Part shown: one piece after another, positions 24,272 through 32,599 of the stretch
How positions within the stretch are numbered: the stretch's first letter is position 1
Layout: each line of letters begins with the position of its first letter
Source of the DNA: Catonia carolina
Taxonomy: Eukaryota; Arthropoda; Insecta; Hemiptera; Achilidae
DNA length: 64,000 bases
NCBI GenBank assembly: GCA_035578175.1
Contig: JAQMRL010000002.1
Coordinates: 100,232,748 to 100,296,747, forward strand
Direction: 5' to 3'
Position numbers and translations under genes: made by a program
The notes under the pieces: model-generated
What the model was told of the DNA's origin: nothing
The model's input: the letters and a program-made list of their open reading frames with translations, nothing else
The model's database searches: none

Positions 24272-25388
24272 GGTCTTTAATAGGTCTTGCATTGAGGATG
24301 TTTTTTCTTTAAAGCAGATAATTTCAAAACGAGTTGAATTCAATTTGGAGACACACCTTGCATTTGTAGACTACGAAAAAGCGTTTGATAAAGTGGATAG
24401 ACATATCCTGTTTGATAGATTGGTAAAAAGAGGCTTTCCGATGCACTTGGTGGAAGTTATAGAGAGTTTGTATCATAGAACAGCTGTCATCTTGAACTGT
24501 TCAGGCTCTCTCACAGAGGAGGTTCGTACAAATGTTGGTTTGAGACAGGGCTGCCCGCTCTCACCAACTTTATTTAACATTTATGCTGATGATCTCTGTA
24601 GAAGATGGAAGCAAAAAGTCCACCCAGGCATTTGGATGGCCCCGGAAGTCTCCATCAGCTCGTTGTGGTTTGCTGACGATCAGGTGATACTGCAGGAAAC
24701 AGAAGATAATCTCCAGAAAGCATTACACCAATTGAATCTTCTCAGTGCTGAATATAACATGAAGATCTCATTCAGTAAAACGAAGGTGATGGCTTTTGTG
24801 GGAAAAGATCTAATTCGGTCTAAGATAGTTCTTGATAACAAAGTCCTGGAACAAGTATCACATTTCAAGTATTTGGGGTGTGATATCACATATGAAATGG
24901 ATCAGGACTTGAGCATGAAAATAAATAGATTCCAAGCTATCTGTGGAACAATCAACAGGACCTTGAGGAACAAAGCCAGAAGGGAAACGAAAATGAAATT
25001 CTATAAGGTTATGGCTATCCCCACTCTTTTATATGGTTCTGAAACCTGGGTACATAAAAAGAAGGAATGGAGCAGGTTACAGGCTGCTGAAATGCGATTC
25101 CTAAGAGCAGTGAAGGGTTGTACTAGGGAAGACAGAATCCATAATACTGAGATCAGAAAAGAGCTCAACATACCCTCCATATGGCAGAAAATCGAGGAAG
25201 CAAAACAAAACTGGAAGGATCATGTGGGGCGCATGGAGGAGGGAAGAATTCCCAGGGCAGTCATCTCCTATCAGCCAGTAGGAAAGAGAAGTGTGGGCAG
25301 GCCTCGTAAGAGACGGAATTGATTAATAAAGGAGTTTGCAGTCGGAACAGGCAATGTGCCTAATCCTTGAAGGAAGACGACGACGACG
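24272..25388 (+). mobile_element. RTE-like LINE, young 5'-truncated copy
   Basis: A 1.1-kb insertion bounded by a perfect 15-bp duplication. Reverse transcriptase coding starts at the 5' truncation point (blocks SCIEDVFSLKQIISKRVEFN near 24284-24344) and runs to the stop at 25320-25322. The 3' UTR carries the family hairpin AGGCAATGTGCCT (25349-25361), then CTAATCCTTGAAGGAAG and (ACG)n. The lack of poly(A) and the trinucleotide tail are typical of RTE-clade elements. Clade assignment is by recalled resemblance. Confidence 0.88.
24345..25322 (+). CDS. RTE-like reverse transcriptase, N-terminally truncated
   Basis: An RNA-dependent DNA polymerase fragment of 325 codons with no stop. The track-like start at 24345 is TTG and is not a true start: in-frame coding continues upstream to the truncation point. 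Catalytic motif A is FVDYEKAFD (Asp at residue 9), then GLRQGCPLSPTLFN (65-78), then FADD (109-112) with both catalytic aspartates kept. The C-terminal part has KYLGCDITYEM, YGSETW, AAEMRFLR and the RSVGRPRK tail. The endonuclease and the first half of the polymerase domain are absent, so it cannot move by itself. Intact frame plus perfect target duplication suggests a recent insertion. Confidence 0.9.
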   Translation: METHLAFVDYEKAFDKVDRHILFDRLVKRGFPMHLVEVIESLYHRTAVILNCSGSLTEEVRTNVGLRQGCPLSPTLFNIYADDLCRRWKQKVHPGIWMAPEVSISSLWFADDQVILQETEDNLQKALHQLNLLSAEYNMKISFSKTKVMAFVGKDLIRSKIVLDNKVLEQVSHFKYLGCDITYEMDQDLSMKINRFQAICGTINRTLRNKARRETKMKFYKVMAIPTLLYGSETWVHKKKEWSRLQAAEMRFLRAVKGCTREDRIHNTEIRKELNIPSIWQKIEEAKQNWKDHVGRMEEGRIPRAVISYQPVGKRSVGRPRKRRN

Positions 25389-25403
25389 ATGAAATATTTA
25401 ATA
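25389..25403. repeat. Target site duplication, right copy
   Basis: ATGAAATATTTAATA, identical to 24257-24271. Confidence 0.85.
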
Positions 25404-25780
25404 TTTAGTTCATACATAATGGAAAAAATTTAAAGTAAATGGTTATTATATGATTTAAAATGAATTAGTAATTCAGTAACAAGACGTGCAGCCCCCTCTT
25501 ACCTTAATTATAGCTAGTACCTATCCGTCTCGGCATTTATTGAATCAAGTTTTGGCTTTCTTCCTGGTCAACTTTTTCCCATTCTTCTTTCGCCATATGA
25601 CACAGCTATTGAAAATTCACTGCATTACGTTGATGAACTCTTTTTTTAAGCATAAACAAAACATGTTCAATAGGATTTTAGTCTAGACTGTTGGCTGGCC
25701 AGATCATACAGTTAATACATACTTATCAAGATAGTGTGAAACCATTTAAATTTTTTTTAAAGTGATGCGTTAATTTTGTC
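25404..25780. other. No gene seen
   Basis: AT-rich spacer; one 66-codon frame without motif. Confidence 0.5.
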
Positions 25781-25781
25781 C

Positions 25782-25820
25782 ACTATCAGTACTATCAGTA
25801 CTATCAGTACTATCAGTACT
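25782..25820. repeat. 9-bp tandem repeat
   Basis: ACTATCAGT repeated just over four times without change. The exactness suggests recent slippage or expansion. Confidence 0.9.
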
Positions 25821-25821
25821 G

Positions 25822-26190
25822 GTTTGTTGAAGATTATCATCAGGTTAATGTCCGATTTAGCGTTTATCAACGTTTTAAAATGTTCACTAAAAACCAACAA
25901 GTTTCCATGCTACAGTTGTAGTGAAAGCACAATAAAAATACCATAACGAATTTTTAACCTGGTGTTATTATGTAGGTGATGATGTGAGTTCTGCATTAAT
26001 AGAATCTTATTAATCTTTGGGGCTACGCGTTAACTTAGAAACGTACTTTGCGAGTTACTAGTGGGAGGGAGTAATAGCGATTCCAGAAGCTAAAAATAAT
26101 CCCGTTTATAATTTTCAGTCTCTCATCTGGCCTCAAGACGACCTAGCCAAATTAGAATATAAGGTAGAAATTTTTTAAATTCAAGTTTTA
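25822..26190. other. No gene seen
   Basis: AT-rich spacer. Confidence 0.5.
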
Positions 26191-26197
26191 TGAAAGG

Positions 26198-26290
26198 ATT
26201 GCCTCGTGGCACAGCGTTTGGCCCCCATGCACGCCAGATGTAACTCCGTGAGATCTTGGTCTAGGGATCTTATTAGTGAATGTATTATTA
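26198..26290 (+). mobile_element. Possible tRNA-like SINE head
   Basis: GATTGCCTCGTGGCACAGCG (A-box-like) is followed at about 45 bp by GAGATCTTGGTCTAGGG, where a degenerate B-box would fall. The second half resembles the GATTCTTGGTCAGG segments at 34800 and 61380. Degenerate; could be chance. Confidence 0.4.
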
Positions 26291-27930
26291 GGAATTAGAT
26301 TTTTTTTATGAAAATCCCTGAACCTAAACTAACTGAAAATGCCAAATGAGAATAATATATCTTCGTTATGAAGATAAACCGTTATTTTTGATTGCTTACT
26401 TGTGAATAAGTTTTTAAATCTTTGTATGGAATGTATAGAAAAAATAATATTGGATATTTTACACTTCTTCGATAAAATGCAGTAGGCTGTTGCAAAATTG
26501 ACATATTAAATATAAAGTACTTTTATGCTTATAAAACCTGAAACATAACGTCCAATAACCCAGTCTTCAAACCTTCACAATTTAACACTTCAAACTTTTA
26601 AATCTTAAACTTACAATTTGTAAAGTTCAATTTTTGAAAGCTCAAGCTTACTTAAATAACCTGAAACTTTAAGCTTAAATTTTAAGTCTTTAAATCTACA
26701 ATATATACTGCAAAGCTAAAATATTTATCTTTCAACATTTCAATTTTGAATTTCAAACATTTAATCGCTTACCAATAACGTCAAAATTCAAACAATTTTC
26801 ATTTTCGTAGTGAAAAGTGATATACACACTACCCTGTAGCTTTAGATATTATTTCTTTACAGCATTAACCCCATTTTCAACCCCTAGATGCTCATGGTTA
26901 AAATCAAATGATTATTTTTATTTTTAACCACCTCATTAAAATCTACACCTAATTTAAGCTTTTTATCTAAAATATAATTAGTGAAAACTGATTTAGTCAT
27001 TCCGTGAGGGCTTTCACATTTACATAGTGTTGCAGCATCAAAATTGTAGAATATTTTTCGAGAAAGTTAACGCGATCAGCCGCCTATTTATTTATTGAAC
27101 TTAAATAAATTTTCATAATATACGACCGATTTGTACTACATTAATTCAAGTAATTCCGGTCACGTGGCCAACAAATACACTGGAAGTATTTGGTACACTG
27201 TAGTGTATAATGGTATTCATCTTTGTTACAGCAATTTGTAATCACCAAGTCCGTAACTTTGAACAACATCTAGCAGCCAAAGGGTTCCTTCTATCTGAAC
27301 GGAGCAGCTAGTCTGAATGGTGAAGGCAGGTAACTCTCCCTAAGTAAAGCACAAGTTAGAAAATTGGGCAGTGGTGGTTGTGAAGTGAAGTTTACTATTA
27401 TAATACAAAGCCAACTAACTTCCTAATCTAACTTCTGTTACTACGTCTACATATTTCATTACGTTATAAATTATCCTCGTTCCTATGTTCACTTTAAATA
27501 AGGCAAGACCTTCGTTCAGTTTCTGTTTAATTTTCATCAAAAATTTTGAACTCCATTTCGTAATTGTACGTATTTTGAAAGAAATTATTTTCTTCTTTCG
27601 TTTTACACATATGAGATGTATTGTTATGATGCAAAAAAAATATATACCGATTTTAACTGACCTTTAAGTTTCTTGACCCTAGAATCCAAAAAAATTAATA
27701 AAAGTATATCCGGTCTGAGGGTGAATTGTGTTTTTCTTCTGAAGCGAAACTTTCACAACTTTTAGACAAAATTTTACAACCAAAATTTTTCTACAAACTA
27801 TAGAGAGATTTTTGGAGTTAGTCACGTAACGTTGAGGATGCTAATCAAATGTTGTTAAATATCCAATTTTTTAAATCGGCCGTATTAAAAAAAAAATTGT
27901 AAGGTTGATCTGCTCTCTTCGGGCAATAAT
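26291..27930. other. No gene seen
   Basis: AT-rich DNA. A run of short related words (CTTCAAACTT, TTTAAATCTT, AACTTACAATT) fills 26570-26760, suggesting decayed low-complexity sequence. The 60-codon frame at 27485-27667 has no motif. Confidence 0.45.
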
Positions 27931-28480
27931 CTTTTGTTAACTAACCAATCGAATAAATGTTAAGAAAACTTAACAGTATCACAACATTTTAATGTACCAA
28001 TTTACTGTATAATCCTTCGGTTTGTGGCAATCAGAAACTTTCTGCAGAAACCTGCATAAAATCGGTTTTACAAAATCACCCTCTTGAAGAGAACTTTATG
28101 AGAAAAGACAAATTAGAAAGTAGAAAAACAAGTTGCTACAATTTTTGTAACTAACCAATCGAATAAATATTAAGACAACTTAACAGTATTACTACTTTTT
28201 AATGTACCAATTTACTTTATAATCCTTCGGTTCGTGGCAATTAGAAACTTTCTGCAGAAACCTGCATAAAATCGGTTTTACAAAATCACCCTTTTGAAGA
28301 GAACTTTATAAGAAAAGACACATTAAAAAGTAGAAAAAAAGGTTGCTACAATTTTTGTATATTTTATGTTATGTAACAATTTTTCTCTAACAGACACTTA
28401 CTTCAAAAGAAATTAGCAATTTTCTGTAAAACCTTTATTAAGATTGGCTTATTCATTAAACAGCTAAGTTTTTTTATTCA
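27931..28480. repeat. 210-bp tandem duplication plus a diverged third unit
   Basis: CTAACCAATCGAATAAAT starts at 27941 and again at 28151, exactly 210 bp apart, and the units stay about 90% alike to 28357. The core CTTTCTGCAGAAACCTGCAT (28037-, 28247-) is identical in both and holds a CTGCAG palindrome. A weaker third unit follows (ATTAGCAATTTTCTGTAAAA at about 28410). No coding frame. Satellite-like or a piece of a larger repeat; the related 22610 segment favours a dispersed family. Confidence 0.8.
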
Positions 28481-28496
28481 CTTAACAAAATATTTA

Positions 28497-28725
28497 ATAG
28501 AAGCAACATTTGGAACGGCTGCCAGAGGACAGAATACCCTTAAAAGTGACGGAATATGTTCTAGTTAGAAGAAGAAAGGTCGGAAGACCTCGAAGAAGAC
28601 AGCAGTAGTCGAGATGTACGGGTTGGAATATCTCGTGTTTGTGTACAACTACAGGATGGTTTGTGAATTCGTGACAGGCTTATGCCTAATCATTGATAGT
28701 AAGAAGTAGAAGAAGACAAAATATT
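28497..28725 (+). pseudogene. RTE-like LINE 3' end with hairpin
   Basis: Coding reads ERLPEDRIPLKVTEYVLVRR then RKVGRPRRR and a stop, matching the C-terminus of the copy at 53368-54828 (ERMPEERIPQQIQRY..GRRRVGRP). The 3' UTR keeps the hairpin AGGCTTATGCCT (28676-28687) and CTAATCATTGATAG, then AAG repeats. Confidence 0.8.
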
Positions 28726-29365
28726 TACACAAATATTACGTTGTTTGCACGGCCGATGTAATTAACAATAAATGCAAAGTATCTTTCAGCCAGATAACTG
28801 ACTCCTGGCGGGTTGTATCGATTTTAAACGGCATTGAAAAATACTTATTTTTGTAAAGATAGGTTTTTGAATCTAACAACATTTAAGATTTAAAAATATT
28901 TACAACACTTGTTTATAAAATTCATTAAAATTAAAAAAATATATAATCAAAACAGTCTTTTTATTCACCAATTTTTTTATATATTTGTAAAAAATACTCA
29001 AACATTTATCGGGTAATTTTAATCCAGTAAAAAAATTAAGAGTCCAATATTTACCCTTACAAAAGATTCTTTATAATCTGCAGATTAATGGCCTCAAGAA
29101 AAGAGCTCTGATTGAAGTTGAACTAATTTCAAATAAGAACAGCTACAAGAAAACGGAAGGTTCATTTCCTTCTTGATTTATTTTTCTTCTATACAACAAG
29201 CAATTTTCAAAAATTAAATACGAGTTTACTATTGGGTTATTACTTCACGTGCCTTTATATTTAAATATTTTATATACCCAATCTGACTTTTTTAACTACC
29301 TAATGAAACTTTTGGAGAAATCCATCAGAAAATGAAAATTTAAAAATTTTATTTTTATCCCTGAT
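28726..29365. other. No gene seen
   Basis: AT-rich spacer. Confidence 0.5.
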
Positions 29366-29376
29366 AGACCATGCTT

Positions 29377-29771
29377 CTGCCCATAACAGGCAGGTGGAGT
29401 GTCAGATTATTTACACTCAATCTGTTCGTTGCAGGGCTAAAATAAATAGTTCTGTTTCTTATCACATAGTCAGCCAATTAAATGACTGAATCATTTAAGA
29501 ACAGAAGAGGTAGAGGTGTAAAAGACACTAATCAGAGTTATCTCCTCTGAACGTAATGAATTTCATTATACAGCCAGACCCTGTGGTGAATGAAGTAAAG
29601 GTGTCATTTGCAGAGTGGAAAGTGGTTACTTTTCGGAGGGCCTGGCATGCTGATAAGCGTACTTTTCCACTCAGTGAGGAAGGCAATGGTAAACCACCTC
29701 ACTCCCCGTTTTACTTAGTAAAACCTCTACAGGTTCAAACCAGCCTTTCGGCTGATGACCTAAACAACAAC
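29377..29771 (-). mobile_element. SINE family A, copy 3, with exact 11-bp target duplication
   Basis: Complete inverse copy of the family: CTGCCCATAACAGGCAGG at the left, CTTTCGGCTGATGACCTAAA then CAACAAC at the right. AGACCATGCTT occurs at 29366-29376 and again at 29772-29782, directly abutting the element. This fixes the ends of the family at both sides and shows it moves as a unit. No terminal inverted repeats, so SINE-type retroposition is favoured. A 77-codon frame across it is not a gene. Confidence 0.85.
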
Positions 29772-29782
29772 AGACCATGCTT

Positions 29783-30125
29783 GTATTAAGAATTTAGGTT
29801 AGAAATATGGTTTTTCAGTTAAAATAATGAACAATTTAATTAAATGAGCTCATAACATTTATACTTCGTCAAGAAACTGGTTCACCGTATGCTATGACCA
29901 CCATCCAATACCTCAATACGTTGGCGTATACTTTCTGATGAATTCCAGGTGGAGGAATTTGCCCCGTGTACTTTCCAACGATTTTATGCCGCCGTAATAT
30001 TTTATCAAAAAATACCCCAGTTGATCGTGCATTTGGCAACGTTTAAATAAATAAAGTCATCGATGGATATGCGTTTAATTAATGAAAACTTTGTATGCAG
30101 GTTACTCATCCTTATTGTTCTTGGG
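29783..30125. other. No gene; part of a rearranged inverted match
   Basis: GAGGAATTTGCCCC and GTACTTTCCAACGATTTT (29952-29986) recur inverted, and in swapped order, at about 30832-30870, on the other side of the LINE scrap. Confidence 0.45.
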
Positions 30126-30129
30126 ACAT

Positions 30130-30580
30130 GGTTTTATTCTCACATTTGAAATACATTGTTACGGCTTGGGGATCTCTGGATAAAACAGTGCCGTCTTCAT
30201 AATGCAGAAATGGGTTGTTAAGGCCGTTTTAGGAGCTAAAAGACGTGATTCTTGTAAAAAACTTTTTAAGGAACTAAATGTACTAACGTTCCATCCATTG
30301 ACATTTATGAGTGAATTATTTCTGAAGAAGAATGAGGATTTATTCTTGAAAAATAAAGATATCCATTCGTACCCGACCAGGCACAGAATTTTGTTTAGAA
30401 TTTTACAACATAAAACTAACGGATACGAAAAGTACTTATACAAAGCCTCTGTCAAATTTATAACAACTACCAAATTATATAAAAAACCTTTTATTACACA
30501 AATTTTATACTTAAAATTAACAGTATTTCCTAGGAAAACAATTTTATAAATTAATGAATTTATTTAATATCCGCTAAAAT
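30130..30580 (+). pseudogene. Non-LTR retrotransposon, C-terminal part of polyprotein
   Basis: The 115-codon frame at 30202-30549 reads MQKWVVKAVLGAKRRDSCKK, then LFKELNVLTFHPL, NKDIHSYPTRHR and ASVKF. This is the familiar C-terminal domain of jockey/CR1-type reverse transcriptases (QK--VR-I-G---R-SC---FK-L-ILT, then H-Y-TR). The preceding bases give VTAWGS in another frame, matching the Y-I--WG block, so a frameshift or loss lies near 30195. Catalytic domain absent. Confidence 0.75.
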
Positions 30581-30869
30581 CAATCTATGAAAAACAGGAT
30601 TCAACCGTCTCGTCCGAGTGTACACATGTTCATAGTGTTTCTCAGGAATTTTTAATGCCATAAAACTTTTTTATGTAATGAAAAATAAATTAAATTGTAT
30701 ATAATAAGATAATGATTTAACTAAGGGTTTGCAGTGTTGCCAATTGAATAAATACATACCTTACACTGCAGCTTTTAGTGATAACCATCGTTATCAAAGA
30801 CGTTATTAAAAACGCACATGGGGCAAATTCCTCTACCAGAAAATCGTCGGAAAGTACACACAATCCGCA

Positions 30870-31195
30870 AGACTGCCACAGTTAAGTATTTAGGTCTTAC
30901 ACTAGACAGGAGACTGGGCATAAAACCGCTACATAGCTATGACGTGAAAGAATTTCTCTGAATCACGGATTGAAGACTGTACTCTCTACTCCATCATAGA
31001 TTACAAAGGTTTATGAATGAAAAACAAAATTGTTATAATTAACTACCTTATTTGGATGTACGGAGTTTTGATCTATAATTTGTCTAAAACATCAATTAAT
31101 ATCAACAATATACATAATTTAAAAATTTACGTTTAGTTACACGTAGTCGCTACAACGAAATTCTGTCACACAACGAGACCTTGCTATGGGCAGTG
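30870..31195 (+). pseudogene. Jockey-like LINE fragment (thumb region)
   Basis: Readable blocks are RKTATVKYLGLTLDRRLGIK (30886-), then KIVIINYLIWMYGVLIYNL (31028-) and VTRSRYNEILSHNETLLW in another frame. They match the post-catalytic part of jockey reverse transcriptase (YLGL-LD--L-W; LI-PIW-YG--LWG). Frameshifts and stops make it a relic. Confidence 0.75.
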
Positions 31196-31214
31196 TATTC
31201 AACCATTAACATAT

Positions 31215-31430
31215 AAATTTATTTTCAAAATTCTTCTTCTTCTTCTTTTTCTTCACTTCACGTATTAGGCAGGACTAACTGTTCTGGAAACCACCATTGC
31301 CTCGGACAACCAACATCCCTTTGACCATTTGGCTTAATACCGATCTAGGCAAACGGCTTCCTCTCATGCGTTCCAGATGACTACTCTAGTTGATTCTGTA
31401 CACATAGTTCTTCTTATTCTCATCATCACT
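31215..31430 (-). pseudogene. RTE-type LINE 3' end, inverse
   Basis: On the minus strand the segment gives HLERMRGSRLPRSVLS, then in another frame KPNGQRDVGCPRQWWFPEQ, a C-terminal tail like those at 28497 and 54700. The end carries CCTGCCTAATACGTGAAG and then GAA repeats ((CTT)n at 31226-31247 on the plus strand), the usual tail position. Confidence 0.6.
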
Positions 31431-31434
31431 TCTC

Positions 31435-32000
31435 CTTCTTCTCACTTCTGCTAATTTGGAAACCCATATCGTCTTTATAGATTTCCAAAAGGTATTTGAC
31501 AGACTAGATCGACTGAAGCTGTGGAACATTCTAACTAAAAGGGGTTTTACTTTTCATCTTGTCAATGCCGTTAAAAGTTTGTACCAAGGCACGTCTGTGA
31601 TGAATAATACCGGCAAAAAATTAACTGAGTTATTTACAACAAACAAAGGTGTTAGAGGAAGCTGAAGCTGTTGTTTTTCTCGCATTTTATTATCTCTCTG
31701 GATGACATTATTCACAGGTGGAGGCAGTCTTTTGACTCCGGGGTACAACTGAGTCCTGATTAGGAAACATTTAATATTATATCGTACGCTGATGATGTTG
31801 TAATGGTACAAGAGACAGAGGACATGCAACAGAAAAGAGTACACACACTGCAGAGATATCTAATGACTGCAACCTGCCGATATCCTCTGAGAAAAAAAAG
31901 TGATTGCTTTCAGTGGAAAATACCCAGAAATTTTAAAAATTATATAAGTTCAGAAGTAAGGAGATTGCCACAACGAAAGCTACCACAAATTCCCCAATGA
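31435..32000 (+). pseudogene. RTE-like reverse transcriptase fragment
   Basis: Frame 31456-31665 (begins at TTG, not a real start) reads ETHIVFIDFQKVFDRLDRLK, then KSLYQGTSVMNN and NKGVRGS. That is motif A with its aspartate, up to the broken RQGCPLSP block. After about 110 bp, SYADDVVMVQETEDMQQKRV (31780-) gives the catalytic YADD in another frame. The last part to 32000 is decayed. Stops and at least one frameshift make it inactive. Confidence 0.82.
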
Positions 32001-32546
32001 TGATGCTGAAATCATCAAAGAGATGCTGAAATAGGGATATTGTATAAAACACGGACGAGGGCTTCCCACTGGGAGATTTCCCAAATATAAACAAAAACAA
32101 GACATTACATACATTTTCAATATTGCTGCTTGTATTAAATTACAGATGTCATTACTTCTAAATAAACACAAAAGATTAATCAGAATTAAACAGGATAGCA
32201 GCATCTCTGTGAGTTGGCACGAACTAGCGTTGACATGTTTTGCTTTTCTCTATAATTTTTTTCATAACTGAACTCGGGTATCCCCCTAATTATAATTAAT
32301 TGAGTAAACAGTGAGTGGGCACCACCAAACAATAATAAGAGCAGCTCAGGCGTCATGCAGCCTTCGCGAAAATTGACAACGTTGCCTTAGCTACATTGCC
32401 AACGTTAACTGGACAAATTCTTTCAGATTACCCGCCCACTCAGCTTCAACGCTCCTATCCTAGTTTAATTCTCACCTTTCCGAAACAATTAGCAGTGAAG
32501 ATTCCAAAATAATGATTAACTACTTGTAGTAGAGTTAAATCTTAAT
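32001..32546. other. No gene; 3' flank of the DHHC gene
   Basis: No motif-bearing frame. The part next to 32546 would be the 3' untranslated and downstream region of the minus-strand DHHC gene. Confidence 0.5.
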
Positions 32547-32552
32547 TTTATT
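32547..32552 (-). terminator. Candidate poly(A) signal of the DHHC gene
   Basis: AATAAA on the minus strand, about 48 bp beyond the DHHC stop codon, a usual distance for a short 3' UTR. Confidence 0.5.
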
Positions 32553-32599
32553 TAAAAAATCAATAAGTATTAACATAAATTTTAAAATCTATTTAGGGT

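Noticed and set aside
27931..28480. CRISPR array
   Set aside because: Units are 210 bp direct repeats without spacers, in an insect genome.
29556..29789. 77-codon open frame
   Set aside because: Lies wholly inside SINE A and its flank; not coding in other copies.
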